From NCBI RefSeq assembly GCF_017945865.1, contig NZ_CP072829.1, positions 496,001 through 560,000 of the forward strand: a DNA stretch of 64,000 nt, in the 5' to 3' direction. The stretch comes from Xiamenia xianingshaonis. Its GTDB lineage: Bacteria; Actinomycetota; Coriobacteriia; Coriobacteriales; Eggerthellaceae. Made by a program: the position numbers and the translations under genes. Shown one piece after another: positions 39,301-47,045 of the stretch (position 1 is its first letter; each line of letters opens with the position of its first letter). The notes beneath the pieces were generated by a model that ran no database searches, had not been told where the DNA came from, and saw only the letters and a list, made by a program, of their open reading frames with translations.

Positions 39301-39756
39301 GCCGCAGCGGCCGCAGAAGCTGCTGCCGAAGCCGCCCGGCGCGAGGCCGCGGCTGCCGAAGCGCTGAGCCATTTGGGCAAGGCGGACGTTTCCACCTGGG
39401 GATTCACAGCCAACGCGGAAGATCGGACTCGCGTCGGGCGCCACAGCGCCGCCGGCGTGGCGACGATCAGCCTGCCGGTCACGATGGCCGACGTCGCATC
39501 GAGCATGGCCGAAGCCCAGCGCCAGATGCGCACGGCGTCGGACGAAGAAGGCCCTGCCGCGCCGGATGCCGGCGAAGCTCCTGCCGCAGTGCCGGAAAGT
39601 GCAGCGTCTGCGTCTGATGACGGCATCGGTTCGGACGAGCCTGTCGTTCCGCCTGCCCCGAAAAACGGCAAGCACGGCAAGGCGCCAGGACGTCACAGCC
39701 GCTTCGACGACGAGGCGGGACGCCTGGTCAGCGTCAAGTCGCCGCGTTCGAAGTAA
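36340..39756 (+). CDS. Very large Pro/Ala/Glu-rich low-complexity protein of unknown function
   Basis: I do not recognise this 1138-residue protein. The first about 75 residues look ordered and helical (RRIIQQADTLISMMEDMDSL, KKLMGDPTPREIKDMADELA). An Ala/Pro/Val-rich stretch follows (about 75-330). A basic patch KEARKRKKKEKKRREKHK lies near 375, and then two copies of PPVIDITPDE. A long acidic Pro-Glu-Pro region follows (about 450-850), largely of PEPxP and PAPxPxPAP type units. The end has a basic helix (WFARRKAKKNRQGKH), a poly-Ala/Glu coiled-coil-like stretch and a conserved-looking segment with DVSTWGFTANAEDRTRVGRHS. No signal peptide or membrane helix is visible, so it should be cytoplasmic and mostly disordered. 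ATG 36340 has AAAGGGAAGGT upstream. It is a lone gene. The repeat-rich DNA makes length changes between strains likely. Confidence 0.7.
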   Translation: MLGSKKRRIIQQADTLISMMEDMDSLAWGRVLTISKKLMGDPTPREIKDMADELASIAQTNLSMFSRMGVVPMTASSPVMTELQAGAPAAEQPATESAAAPEAAAPVEPAVAGAAVQAVAPAAAPAVVEPAAEPAAAVAAVAPAAVAPVAAEPAVPAVLDATTPAVPITAEPVAAPAAATAPMPAVTSVAAAPAAAAVADSTPSSAAPSSPLGLSFEIPGTASVQNAAPAPAVVQPPADEAVPAPAPAPAEPSVSPVQPTPDPQAVPFGTVVAAPAPAGPVVEAKPSLMQMHKHLGVNEVHHVTLPSGVEVIEGGLVEDVLEHPEKAQEPLTPVTPAPENRVDLELKDALQEDFEVVVGGSRKWTFSRRQEVAAEKEARKRKKKEKKRREKHKLPVRSPEATVSKPVSMPPVIDITPDEKPTYTMPPVIDITPDEPLEQPATAAGPAEQSMVAEPVAQPASEPEPKPQFPVEPEPEPAGFESASGFAPVFEPIEPEPASGFAIDLGTEPEPVPYVSETEITGKLPIIVVDEPVCPEATASADKLDEVSAETPSGAHVGFGEPEVTKPASEPVAEEQPVPSPEFEAKPADGLAETEPAAEAELTSEPEPAPEPASEPELEAGPGLEPAPKPAAEPTFDLKPESKPAAESELEFEPVPAPQPAPAPAPKPAPAPEPTPVPAPEPTSELASEHEPTPEPAPAPKPMPAPAPEPPAAPEYKPAPVSEPSAECKPRQEPPAAPVPQPVPASKPAPTPELKPAPQPTSKPTPAPQPAPVPKPPAAPEPVPAPVVEPASADEHDPAAAAAQESEPKPEPESDPKPEAAAEPEPTPESESEPQPPATSAAHAAPESLLTFVESIKAQRVDEPAPQDQPRVREGLSFDLSKLGTTEAFDEEQAPASREFHEIPLSFSDPAADQAQEAEAAEASDSEAAVVEAAAAPSDGQEKQGVGGWFARRKAKKNRQGKHAKDEAAEAAAAKEAEEREAAAAAAAAAAAEAAAEAARREAAAAEALSHLGKADVSTWGFTANAEDRTRVGRHSAAGVATISLPVTMADVASSMAEAQRQMRTASDEEGPAAPDAGEAPAAVPESAASASDDGIGSDEPVVPPAPKNGKHGKAPGRHSRFDDEAGRLVSVKSPRSK

Positions 39757-39861
39757 AGGAACGGACGCTTCACGTGCGGCGGTGCGGGACGTTGCAAACT
39801 CCGCTGACTGGCCGTTTTCCCCTGCCGGGGATTCTCGTGAGCCGTTGTGCCCTCTTTTCCG

Positions 39862-39867
39862 TATAAT
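39862..39867 (+). promoter_or_regulatory. Candidate -10 box for the sodium symporter gene
   Basis: A perfect TATAAT lies 44 bases before the start codon at 39912, in a locally AT-rich stretch. No convincing -35 hexamer is seen at 16-18 bases. Confidence 0.4.
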
Positions 39868-39911
39868 AGGCAAGATTATTTGCTGGCATACCATTATTCT
39901 AGGAGGAAACC

Positions 39912-41318
39912 ATGGCAACTGAGGGAGCAAAGCCTGCCCGCGCCGCATGGTCGAGCAAGTGGGCCTTCATCCTCGCTGCCGCGGCTTCGGCTATCGGTTT
40001 GGGAAATCTTTGGCGCTTCCCCTACCTGGCGGCGAAATACGGCGGTGGGGCTTTCTTGCTCGTCTACATTCTGTTGGTGGTGACGTTCGGCTTCACGCTC
40101 ATGATGGCCGAAACGGCGCTCGGCCGCAAGACGGGGCAAAGCGCCATCGGGGCGTTTCGCAGCTTCGGCAGGAAGTACATCTTCATCGGCGTGCTGGCTT
40201 CAGCGGTGCCGTTCATCATCACGCCGTATTACGCGCTCATCGGCGGCTGGGTCACGAAATTCATGGCGGCCTATCTGTTCGAGGGCGCCAGCGCCATTGC
40301 GGCCGACGGCTACTTCACCAACTTCATCCTGAACAACGGCGAGACGTATATTTGGATGTATGTCTTTTTGGCCGTCGTCATCGTCGTGGTGGCGCTTGGC
40401 GTGAAAAACGGCATCGAGCGCGTGAACAAGGTGCTCATGGTGGCGTTGCTTGCCATTGCGGTGGGCATTTCCATCTTCTCGCTCACGCTGCCGGGTGCGC
40501 TTGACGGCCTGGCCTACTACCTCATTCCCGACTTCACGAAGTTCAGCGTGGAGATGGTGGTGGCGGCCATGGGGCAGATGTTCTTCAGCCTGTCGCTGGC
40601 CATGGGCATCATGATCACCTACGGCTCGTACTTCCGCCAAGACGAGGACCTGGAGCATTCGGTGCGCCGCATTGAGCTGTTCGACACCGGCATCGCCATT
40701 CTGGCCGGCCTCATGATCATCCCGGCGGCCGTGGCCGTGCAGGGCAGCGCCGAGGCCGTGGCCACCAACGCCGGCCCGGGCTTCATGTTCGGCGTGCTGC
40801 CGCAGGTGTTCCAAGGCATGGGCTTTGCGGCCAACGCGGTGGGCTTCGTGTTCTTCGCGCTCGTGTTCTTCGCGGCGCTGACCAGCTGCATTTCGCTGTT
40901 CGAGACGCTCGTTTCCATCGTGGCCGACGGCGCTCACGTCAGCCGCGGCCTGTCCATTGCCGTCTGCTCGGTCTTTGTGGTGCTGATCGGCACGCTCGTG
41001 AACATGGGCTACAACAACCTGCTCGATGTCGACCTCATGTATACGGTCTTCCACATCGGCGAGCCGGGCAACGCGCAGATCCTCGACTTCTTCGACTTCG
41101 TGTCCAACACGGTGCTGATGCCTATCGTGGCGCTTCTGACCTGCATCTTCGTAGGCTGGATCATCAAGCCGCAGGTCATCATCGACGAGGTGGAGAAGTC
41201 CGGCGAATTCAACGGGCAAAAGCTCTTCGTCGTCATGATCAAATACATCGCGCCGGTCTTCGTGGTCTGCATTTTGGTGGCGTACGTCATGAACGCCTTG
41301 GGAATCATCGTCCTGTAG
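39912..41318 (+). CDS. Neurotransmitter:sodium symporter (NSS/SNF) family transporter
   Basis: This is a Na+-coupled amino acid importer of the LeuT fold, 468 residues and about 11-12 membrane segments. The first helix shows the family signature WSSKWAFILAAAASAIGLGN and LWRFPYLAAKYGGGAFLLVY, including the residues that bind Na+ and substrate in LeuT relatives. The middle has FFSLSLAMGIMITYGSYF, and the helix with FAALTSCISLFE follows. The ATG has AGGAGGAAACC upstream. A terminator follows 55 bases after the stop. Bacterial relatives such as TnaT or MhsT take up tryptophan or other hydrophobic amino acids; the substrate here is not determinable. Confidence 0.92.
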   Translation: MATEGAKPARAAWSSKWAFILAAAASAIGLGNLWRFPYLAAKYGGGAFLLVYILLVVTFGFTLMMAETALGRKTGQSAIGAFRSFGRKYIFIGVLASAVPFIITPYYALIGGWVTKFMAAYLFEGASAIAADGYFTNFILNNGETYIWMYVFLAVVIVVVALGVKNGIERVNKVLMVALLAIAVGISIFSLTLPGALDGLAYYLIPDFTKFSVEMVVAAMGQMFFSLSLAMGIMITYGSYFRQDEDLEHSVRRIELFDTGIAILAGLMIIPAAVAVQGSAEAVATNAGPGFMFGVLPQVFQGMGFAANAVGFVFFALVFFAALTSCISLFETLVSIVADGAHVSRGLSIAVCSVFVVLIGTLVNMGYNNLLDVDLMYTVFHIGEPGNAQILDFFDFVSNTVLMPIVALLTCIFVGWIIKPQVIIDEVEKSGEFNGQKLFVVMIKYIAPVFVVCILVAYVMNALGIIVL

Positions 41319-41372
41319 CGCTTCGCCGGTCCTGACGGGGCCGGCCGATTCGCCCGATGCGGCAAGCCTCTC

Positions 41373-41405
41373 AAGCGCCCCGGCCTGATGCGCCGGGGCG
41401 CTTTT
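41373..41405 (+). terminator. Intrinsic terminator after the NSS transporter
   Basis: AAGCGCCCCGGC (41373-41384) pairs with GCCGGGGCGCTT (41392-41403) in a perfect 12-bp stem with a 7-base loop, ending in a TTTT run. Confidence 0.85.
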
Positions 41406-41531
41406 CGCGATTTTCGAAGGACGCCGGTTTCTCTGCCTTGCTGTTTCGGCCTTTTGCTATGATGATCGGATGCGTATCATGTGCGCAAGCCGCGCAGGGC
41501 GGCTTCGGCGCTTTCGAGAAAGAAGTATCCC

Positions 41532-42605
41532 ATGGCACTTTCCATCGGCATTGTCGGCCTTCCGAACGTTGGCAAATCGACGCTGTTCACGGCGCTGACG
41601 AACAAGGGCGGTCTGGCGGCGAACTATCCGTTTGCCACCATCGAGCCAAACGTCGGCATCGTGCCGGTGCCCGACGATCGCTTGGAGGCGCTTGCGGCCA
41701 TCGACCATCCGGCGAAGATCGTGCCGGCCACGGTGGAGTTCGTTGACATTGCAGGCCTGGTGGCGGGCGCGAGCCAGGGTGAGGGCCTGGGCAACCAGTT
41801 CCTCGCGAACATCCGCGAAACCGACGCCATCGCCGAGGTCGTGCGCTTCTTCAGCGACCCCGACGTCACGCACGTCGACGGCAAGGTTGACCCGGCTTCC
41901 GACGTGGAAACCATCAAGACTGAGCTTATCTTGGCCGACATCGCCACGGTGGAAAAGGCCCTGCCGCGCTTGGAGAAGGAGTCGAAGCGCGACAAGGCCG
42001 CCGTGAAAAAGTTCGAGACGGCGAAAAAGGTGCTCGCGGGCCTGAATGAGGGACATCGTGCCCGCACGCTCGACTTGGACGAGGACGAGCGTGCCGCCAT
42101 CTACGAGCTGCACCTGCTAACGATGAAGCCGATGCTCTACATCGCCAACGTTGACGAGGACGCCGTGGATGCCGATCTGCCGGACATCGACGGGTGCGCG
42201 CCTGTGCCCATTTCGGCGAAGGTGGAAGCCGACATCGCCGAGCTGTCCGAGCTTGATCCGGCCGAAGCGCGCGAGTACATGGAAGCGCTCGGGCTGCCTG
42301 AAAGCGGCTTGGCCCGCCTTGTTCGCGAGGCGTACAAGCTGCTCGGGCTGCAAAGCTATTTCACGAGCGGCGAAACCGAGACCCGCGCGTGGACCATCCC
42401 GGTGGGCGCAAAGGCTCCGCAGGCCGCCGGCGTCATCCATACCGACTTTGAGCGTGGCTTCATCAAGGCCGAAACCGCCAGCTTCGACGACTACGTGGCG
42501 CTGCAGGGCGAAAAGGGCTGCCGCGACGCCGGCAAGCTGCGCCAGGAGGGGAAGGAATACGTGGTGCAGGACGGCGACGTGATGCACTTCAAGTTCAACG
42601 TGTAG
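41532..42605 (+). CDS. ychF: Redox-regulated ATPase YchF (Obg-like, OLA1 family)
   Basis: This is a translation-associated P-loop ATPase (357 residues). It has GLPNVGKSTLFTAL at the N-terminus, the G3 block FVDIAGLVAGASQGEGLGNQ and an altered G4 motif NVDE in place of NKxD, which is the hallmark of ATP rather than GTP preference in YchF. A helical coiled-coil domain follows in the middle. The C-terminal TGS domain has GVIHTDFERGFIKAE and GKEYVVQDGDVMHF. The ATG at 41532 gives the standard family N-terminus. Confidence 0.97.
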   Translation: MALSIGIVGLPNVGKSTLFTALTNKGGLAANYPFATIEPNVGIVPVPDDRLEALAAIDHPAKIVPATVEFVDIAGLVAGASQGEGLGNQFLANIRETDAIAEVVRFFSDPDVTHVDGKVDPASDVETIKTELILADIATVEKALPRLEKESKRDKAAVKKFETAKKVLAGLNEGHRARTLDLDEDERAAIYELHLLTMKPMLYIANVDEDAVDADLPDIDGCAPVPISAKVEADIAELSELDPAEAREYMEALGLPESGLARLVREAYKLLGLQSYFTSGETETRAWTIPVGAKAPQAAGVIHTDFERGFIKAETASFDDYVALQGEKGCRDAGKLRQEGKEYVVQDGDVMHFKFNV

Positions 42606-42702
42606 CCAGGGGAGGCGCACGGGGCTGGTGCTGCCGGCGGGCAAGGAGAAGGGGCTTGCGGTACCAGAAACGGCCCACCCGCGCCTATTGAGGGAGAATG
42701 CT

Positions 42703-43893
42703 ATGGATCGTCGCGCATCTGCCTGTTTGTCCGCTGTTTTGCGACTGCTCGCCGCCGTTGCGCTGGCTGCGGCAATGCTGCCGCTCGGCGCGTGCCAGGC
42801 CGACGGCGGTGCGGCACCGCCCGACACGCACGCTGTCGAAGGCGTGCTGGATTCCGCCGAAGCGGCGCAGGTTTACGGGCTGTCGGCTGAAAGCGCCGGC
42901 GATGCTGCGGACGCGGCTGATGCGGCCGGCGACACTGATGCGGCGAATCCGGCCGATGCTGCCGATGTCGGGGGTGCTGCCGAAAGCGGGCCGGGAGCCG
43001 TGGACGCGAAGGGCGCGGCGGACGTCCATGCCGCCGACGGCCCTGACGTGGTCGAGCTTTCCGGCAACGTGCCCGGCTTCACGGACGTCGAAAAGGAATA
43101 CGATCCGTTCGAGTTCTATGGCGACCTGGATGACCTGGGACGATGCACGGTCGCCTTCGCCATGGCCGGCCCGGAGACCATGCCGACTGAAAAGCGCGGC
43201 GACATCAGCGAGGTACATCCGAGCGGCTGGCAGCACGTGGAGTACGACTTCGTGGATGGCGGCTCGCTGTACAACCGCAGCCACCTGATCGGGCACATGC
43301 TCACGGCCGAGGACGCCAACGACCGCAACCTCATCACCGGCACGCGCCATATGAACGCCGATCTCATGCTGCCCTACGAAGAAGAGGTCGCCCGCTACAT
43401 CGACCGCACGGGCAACCACGTGCTCTATCGCGTGACGCCGGTGTTCGAGGGCGACGATCTGGTGGCTCGAGGCGTGCAGATGGAGGCCTGGTCGGTGGAG
43501 GACGGCGGCGCCGGCGTGTGCTTCAACGTCTTTTGCCGCAACGTGCAGCCCGGCGTAGAGATCGACTACGCCACCGGCGACTCCTGGGAAGCCGGCGGGG
43601 AAGCGTCCAGGTCAGAAGCGGAAAAGGACGCAGGATCTTCGGCTGGCGAGACGGCGTCAGAAGGCGCGGAGGCGGCAGGATCGTCCGGCGGCGCGGCTGC
43701 GGACGAAGGCATCGGGCAGGCAGGCGCTGCCGAGGAGGTCTCCTACGTCGTCAACACCCGATCGCGCAAGTTCCACGACCCGGCCTGCGGACAGGCGGCA
43801 AGCATCTCTGCCCGCAATCGCGAGGACTTCACCGGCACTCGGGAAGAGGCCATTGCGCAAGGTTTTGAGCCGGCCGGCTGCTGCGAGCCGTAG
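42703..43893 (+). CDS. DNA-entry-type nuclease lipoprotein (DNA/RNA non-specific endonuclease family)
   Basis: This is a secreted, lipid-anchored nuclease of 396 residues. The signal peptide ends in the lipobox LGAC (Cys31). An Ala/Asp repeat-rich spacer follows (about 60-100). The EndA-like beta-beta-alpha-metal domain has GWQHVEYDFVDGGSLYNRSH with the active-site motif NRSHLIGHML (Asn191, His194) and ANDRNLITGTRHMN. After a Ser/Gly/Glu linker, the C-terminal about 45 residues (YVVNTRSRKFHDPAC, CGQAASIS, EPAGCCEP) form the cysteine-containing domain often fused to such nucleases. It probably degrades extracellular DNA for nutrients or in competence. ATG 42703 follows AGGGAGAATG. Confidence 0.87.
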   Translation: MDRRASACLSAVLRLLAAVALAAAMLPLGACQADGGAAPPDTHAVEGVLDSAEAAQVYGLSAESAGDAADAADAAGDTDAANPADAADVGGAAESGPGAVDAKGAADVHAADGPDVVELSGNVPGFTDVEKEYDPFEFYGDLDDLGRCTVAFAMAGPETMPTEKRGDISEVHPSGWQHVEYDFVDGGSLYNRSHLIGHMLTAEDANDRNLITGTRHMNADLMLPYEEEVARYIDRTGNHVLYRVTPVFEGDDLVARGVQMEAWSVEDGGAGVCFNVFCRNVQPGVEIDYATGDSWEAGGEASRSEAEKDAGSSAGETASEGAEAAGSSGGAAADEGIGQAGAAEEVSYVVNTRSRKFHDPACGQAASISARNREDFTGTREEAIAQGFEPAGCCEP

Positions 43894-44386
43894 CGGGTGC
43901 GCGTTTTTGGCGCGAGGGGGCTGCTGGCGGGCTTTCGTATGTGAAGGAAATGTGTAGTTGAGATTATTGTGGCGAAAAGAGCGGTGCTTCGCATCATTTC
44001 AGGGCTAAAACCGCGATAAAGAGCGCCAATTCGGGCTGATTATGACGAAAAGGCCGTTGATGAGGGCCGAATTAGCCGCATATATACAGAATTTGAAGAT
44101 GAAGATGGGCCGCTCTTCAGGAAAATGATGCGAAGCTGCCGAATAGAGGCATCTAAAATCTCCAGAACACAAATTCTTCACATGTGCGGCGTGATTTTGG
44201 GGTCTTGCCGCCGCCGCAGGTTCGAAGGCTGCTGTCGCGACGGCTGCCAATGCGGATCCGACCGCTGCTGTGGCTCGGGGTGGGGCTTGCTGCCGTCTTT
44301 GCATTCCCGCCATCTGAGGGCTTGCAGGAATTTCACACGGCGGGTTTCGCTCCTTCTTATAATAAAGGCCGTTGAAAGGAGGGGCC
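43894..44386. repeat. AT-richer intergenic block with long-range inverted repeats
   Basis: No convincing gene is present in these 493 bases. GCTTCGCATCATTT (43986-43999) is repeated inverted as AAATGATGCGAAGC (44123-44136). Between them AATTCGG (44029-44035) faces CCGAATT (44068-44074), and GGCTAA faces TTAGCC. AAGAGCGG and CCGCTCTT also occur as a pair. The base composition from about 43960 to 44190 is clearly less GC-rich than the neighbourhood. It may be a non-autonomous repeat element or a structured RNA. The end of the block contains a TATAAT at 44358-44363. Confidence 0.5.
44358..44363 (+). promoter_or_regulatory. Candidate -10 box for the cation diffusion facilitator gene
   Basis: A perfect TATAAT in TTCTTATAATAAAGG lies 24 bases before the GTG start at 44387 and just upstream of the ribosome-binding site AAAGGAGGGG. 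The transcript leader would be short. No good -35 hexamer. Confidence 0.4.
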
Positions 44387-45586
44387 GTGGCAGACACGGA
44401 CAACCGTGAAGAACATCGGTCGGTCATGCGCGAATGGGGGCACAAGCCGGCGGCTGCCTCGCCGCCGGTCGTCGGATCGGACTATCGGCAGGCGCGCGAC
44501 CGGCAGATCGTGCGTGCAAGCATCGTCGGCATCGTGGCCAACGTCGTGCTGGCGGCGGCGAAGCTGGTCGTCGGCCTGTTCACGCAGTCCATCGCGTTTC
44601 TGCTCGACGCCGTCAACAGCTTGACCGACGTGTTCTCGTCGGTCGTGACCATCATCGGCGCGAAGCTTGCATCCATGCGGCCCTCGCGCAGCCATCCGTA
44701 CGGCTACGGGCGCGTGGAGTACGTGACGTCCATCGTCATTGCCGCCATCATCTTGGCGGCCGGCGTCGTGTCGCTGCGCGAGTCCGTCGTGAAGATCATC
44801 CACCCGAGCGAGCCGGACTACACCGCCGTCGCGCTTTTGGTCATGGCGGTTACGGCGGGAGTGAAGGTGGTTGTGGGCGTCTATTTCAAGCGGAAGGGCG
44901 CCGCCATCAACGCCCAGCCGATCACGGCGTCGGGAGTCGATGCGCTCTACGACGCGCTGCTGACGGCGGGCACGGTGGCGTCGGGTTTGTTTTGCCTGGT
45001 CAGCCACGTTGACATCGACGGCTGGGTCGGCGCGGTCGTCTCGCTGTTCATCGTCAAGGCCGGCTTGGGCGTGCTGCGCGACGCCATCAGCACCATCATC
45101 GGCGAGCGGCCCGACCCTGCGCTCGTCCACGGCATCAAGACCTGCGTCAACGACCACGAAGGCGTGATGGGCGTCTACGACCTGTTCCTCGACAGCTTCG
45201 GGCCGAACAACTACATGGCCTCGCTCAACATCGCGGTGCCCGACGACTACACGGCGCACCAGATCCACGACTTGTGCCGCCACATCACCGAAGAGGTGCG
45301 CGACTGCTACTGCTGTACGTTGACCGTGGGCATCTATGCCGCCAACTCGACCGGCGACTACGTGCCCATCCGCGAGAAGCTGATGGCCGAGGTCGCGAAA
45401 CATCCCGAAGTGGTGCAGGTGCACGGCTTCTACGTGGACTCCGATTCTCGGACCGTCGACTTCGACATCGTGGTGGACTTCCACTGCGACGCCGAGCCCG
45501 TGCGCGCCGCGATCGTCGGCGCCATGAAAGAGGCCTACCCGCACTACAACTTCACCGTCGTGCTGGACTCCGACTTCATCGAGTAG
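44387..45586 (+). CDS. Cation diffusion facilitator family metal transporter
   Basis: This is a divalent metal (Zn/Mn/Fe type) exporter of 399 residues. It has about six membrane helices (residues about 45-215) and a long C-terminal cytoplasmic region with more than one ferredoxin-like metal-sensing fold. Site A residues are seen as DAVNSLTDV in helix 2 and ASGVDALYD in helix 5. The aspartate at the position often held by His fits Mn- or Fe-type members (inference). HPYGYGRVEY, a family block, follows helix 2. GTG 44387 is preceded by AAAGGAGGGG. It forms a single-gene unit. Confidence 0.9.
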   Translation: MADTDNREEHRSVMREWGHKPAAASPPVVGSDYRQARDRQIVRASIVGIVANVVLAAAKLVVGLFTQSIAFLLDAVNSLTDVFSSVVTIIGAKLASMRPSRSHPYGYGRVEYVTSIVIAAIILAAGVVSLRESVVKIIHPSEPDYTAVALLVMAVTAGVKVVVGVYFKRKGAAINAQPITASGVDALYDALLTAGTVASGLFCLVSHVDIDGWVGAVVSLFIVKAGLGVLRDAISTIIGERPDPALVHGIKTCVNDHEGVMGVYDLFLDSFGPNNYMASLNIAVPDDYTAHQIHDLCRHITEEVRDCYCCTLTVGIYAANSTGDYVPIREKLMAEVAKHPEVVQVHGFYVDSDSRTVDFDIVVDFHCDAEPVRAAIVGAMKEAYPHYNFTVVLDSDFIE

Positions 45587-45658
45587 GGGGTTGCGGCGCT
45601 CGCCAGCGATTTTGGAACGCCGCGCCGCACCGGCGTGCCGCGGCTTCCGTCGCTGCGC

Positions 45659-45865
45659 TATGATTCCTCGGGAGACGCTGGCCAATCCCGCCAGCCCTGC
45701 CTGTGCAGGACCGGCGGCCGTAATCGGCGTTTCCCTCGTACTGCCGCGAACGTTCGGCATCGTGGCGAGGCCTTTGCGGGCCTGTGCGGCATGCCGTCTG
45801 ACAAGCGCCGCCGCTGGGGCGTTGCGCGACTTCGCGGCTCCACGCGACAACAAAAAGGGGGCATC
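45659..45865 (+). other. Structured leader upstream of the aldo/keto reductase gene
   Basis: TATGAT (45659-45664) may be a -10 box, leaving a leader of nearly 200 bases. Several hairpins follow: GCTGGC/GCCAGC, CCTGC/GCAGG and AGGCC/GGCCT. I could not match it to a known riboswitch class. No coding sequence is supported here. Confidence 0.35.
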
Positions 45866-46987
45866 ATGGAACTTGCGACCACGTTGGCGCCGCTGGGCTT
45901 CGGCTTCATGCGCCTGCCGGAAATCGAGCGGGAAGACGGTTCGAAGGAAATCGACATCGAGGCGGTGAAGGGCCTCGTCGACGCGTTCATGGCCGGCGGC
46001 TTCACGTATTTCGACACGGCCCGCGGCTATCATGGCTGCAAGTCGGAAGGAGCGCTGCGCCAGGCGCTGGTCGAGCGGTATCCGCGCGAGAGCTTCACGG
46101 TGGCGACGAAGCTGCCGGCGTGGATGGCGCAAAACGCCGACGAGGCCCGCGCGATGTTCGACGAGTCCCTGCGCGAATGCGGCGTGGAGTACTTCGACTA
46201 CTACCTGCTGCACAACCTGGGCGAACACTTGACCGACATGTTCGAAGACATGGATTTGTGGAACTTCGCGCTGCAGAAGAAAGAAGAAGGCCTCATCAGG
46301 AATTTCGGGTTCTCCTTCCACGACAATGCCGATGCGTTGGCGGAGGTGCTGCGCCGTCACCCGGAGGTCGATTTCGTGCAGCTGCAGATCAACTACGCCG
46401 ACTGGGACAGCAAGAACGTCCAGTCGCGCCGCTGCTATGAGGTGGCGCGGGAGTTCGGCAAGCCGGTCGTGGTCATGGAACCGGTGAAGGGCGGCTCGCT
46501 CGTGAAGCTGCCGCAGGTCGTGACCGACGTGCTGCGCGAGGCCGACCCTGAGCAGCCGCTCGCGTCGTGGGCGCTGCGGTTCGCCGCGTCGCTGCCGGGT
46601 GTCGTGGCGGTGCTGTCGGGCATGAATGATCTTGTGCAGGTGCAAGAAAACGTGCGCTGCTTGGCGGGCGGCAAGGTCCTTTCGCAAGACGAGTTGGCGT
46701 GCGTGCTGCATGCCCGCGACGTGCTGACATCGCTTCCCGGCGTGCCGTGCACCGATTGCCGCTATTGCTTGAAGGGCTGCCCCGCAGGCGTGCGCATTCC
46801 CACCATTATGCAGTCGCTCAATATCTTGGATCAAATCGGCGACGAACAGCGCGCGAAAGAGAACTACTTTTGGAACGCTGACAACTCGGCGTCGAAGTGC
46901 ATCGCCTGCGGGTCGTGCGAAGAGGTGTGCCCGCAGAAGCTGCCCATCATCGACAACCTGGCGCGGGCGGCCGAGCTGTTCGAATAA
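45866..46987 (+). CDS. Aldo/keto reductase with C-terminal 4Fe-4S (ferredoxin-like) domain
   Basis: This 373-residue protein joins a shortened AKR TIM barrel to an iron-sulfur module. The barrel shows LGFGFMRLP, GGFTYFDTARGY (Asp and Tyr of the AKR tetrad), VATKLPAW (Lys) and YLLHNLGEH (His). The C-terminal about 100 residues have CTDCRYCLKGC and CIACGSCEEVCPQ, which should bind [4Fe-4S] clusters. Such AKR-ferredoxin fusions are common in anaerobes and are often annotated as putative oxidoreductases with unknown substrates. AAAAAGGGGGC precedes the ATG. The LarE-like gene lies 58 bases downstream and may be co-transcribed. Confidence 0.9.
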   Translation: MELATTLAPLGFGFMRLPEIEREDGSKEIDIEAVKGLVDAFMAGGFTYFDTARGYHGCKSEGALRQALVERYPRESFTVATKLPAWMAQNADEARAMFDESLRECGVEYFDYYLLHNLGEHLTDMFEDMDLWNFALQKKEEGLIRNFGFSFHDNADALAEVLRRHPEVDFVQLQINYADWDSKNVQSRRCYEVAREFGKPVVVMEPVKGGSLVKLPQVVTDVLREADPEQPLASWALRFAASLPGVVAVLSGMNDLVQVQENVRCLAGGKVLSQDELACVLHARDVLTSLPGVPCTDCRYCLKGCPAGVRIPTIMQSLNILDQIGDEQRAKENYFWNADNSASKCIACGSCEEVCPQKLPIIDNLARAAELFE

Positions 46988-47045
46988 GAGCGCGACGCGC
47001 AGGAGCAGGCGCGGTCGCGGTGCGGGCGAGAAAGGAGCGAAGGCC

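Noticed and set aside
44005-44445. Possible 146-codon minus-strand gene in the AT-richer gap
   Set aside because: No ribosome-binding site, no recognisable domain, overlaps the inverted repeats and runs into the start of the CDF gene; better explained as non-coding repeat DNA.
45665-45865. Cobalamin, TPP or molybdenum-cofactor riboswitch in the AKR leader
   Set aside because: Hairpins are present but none of the diagnostic core sequences could be matched, so it is listed only as a structured leader.
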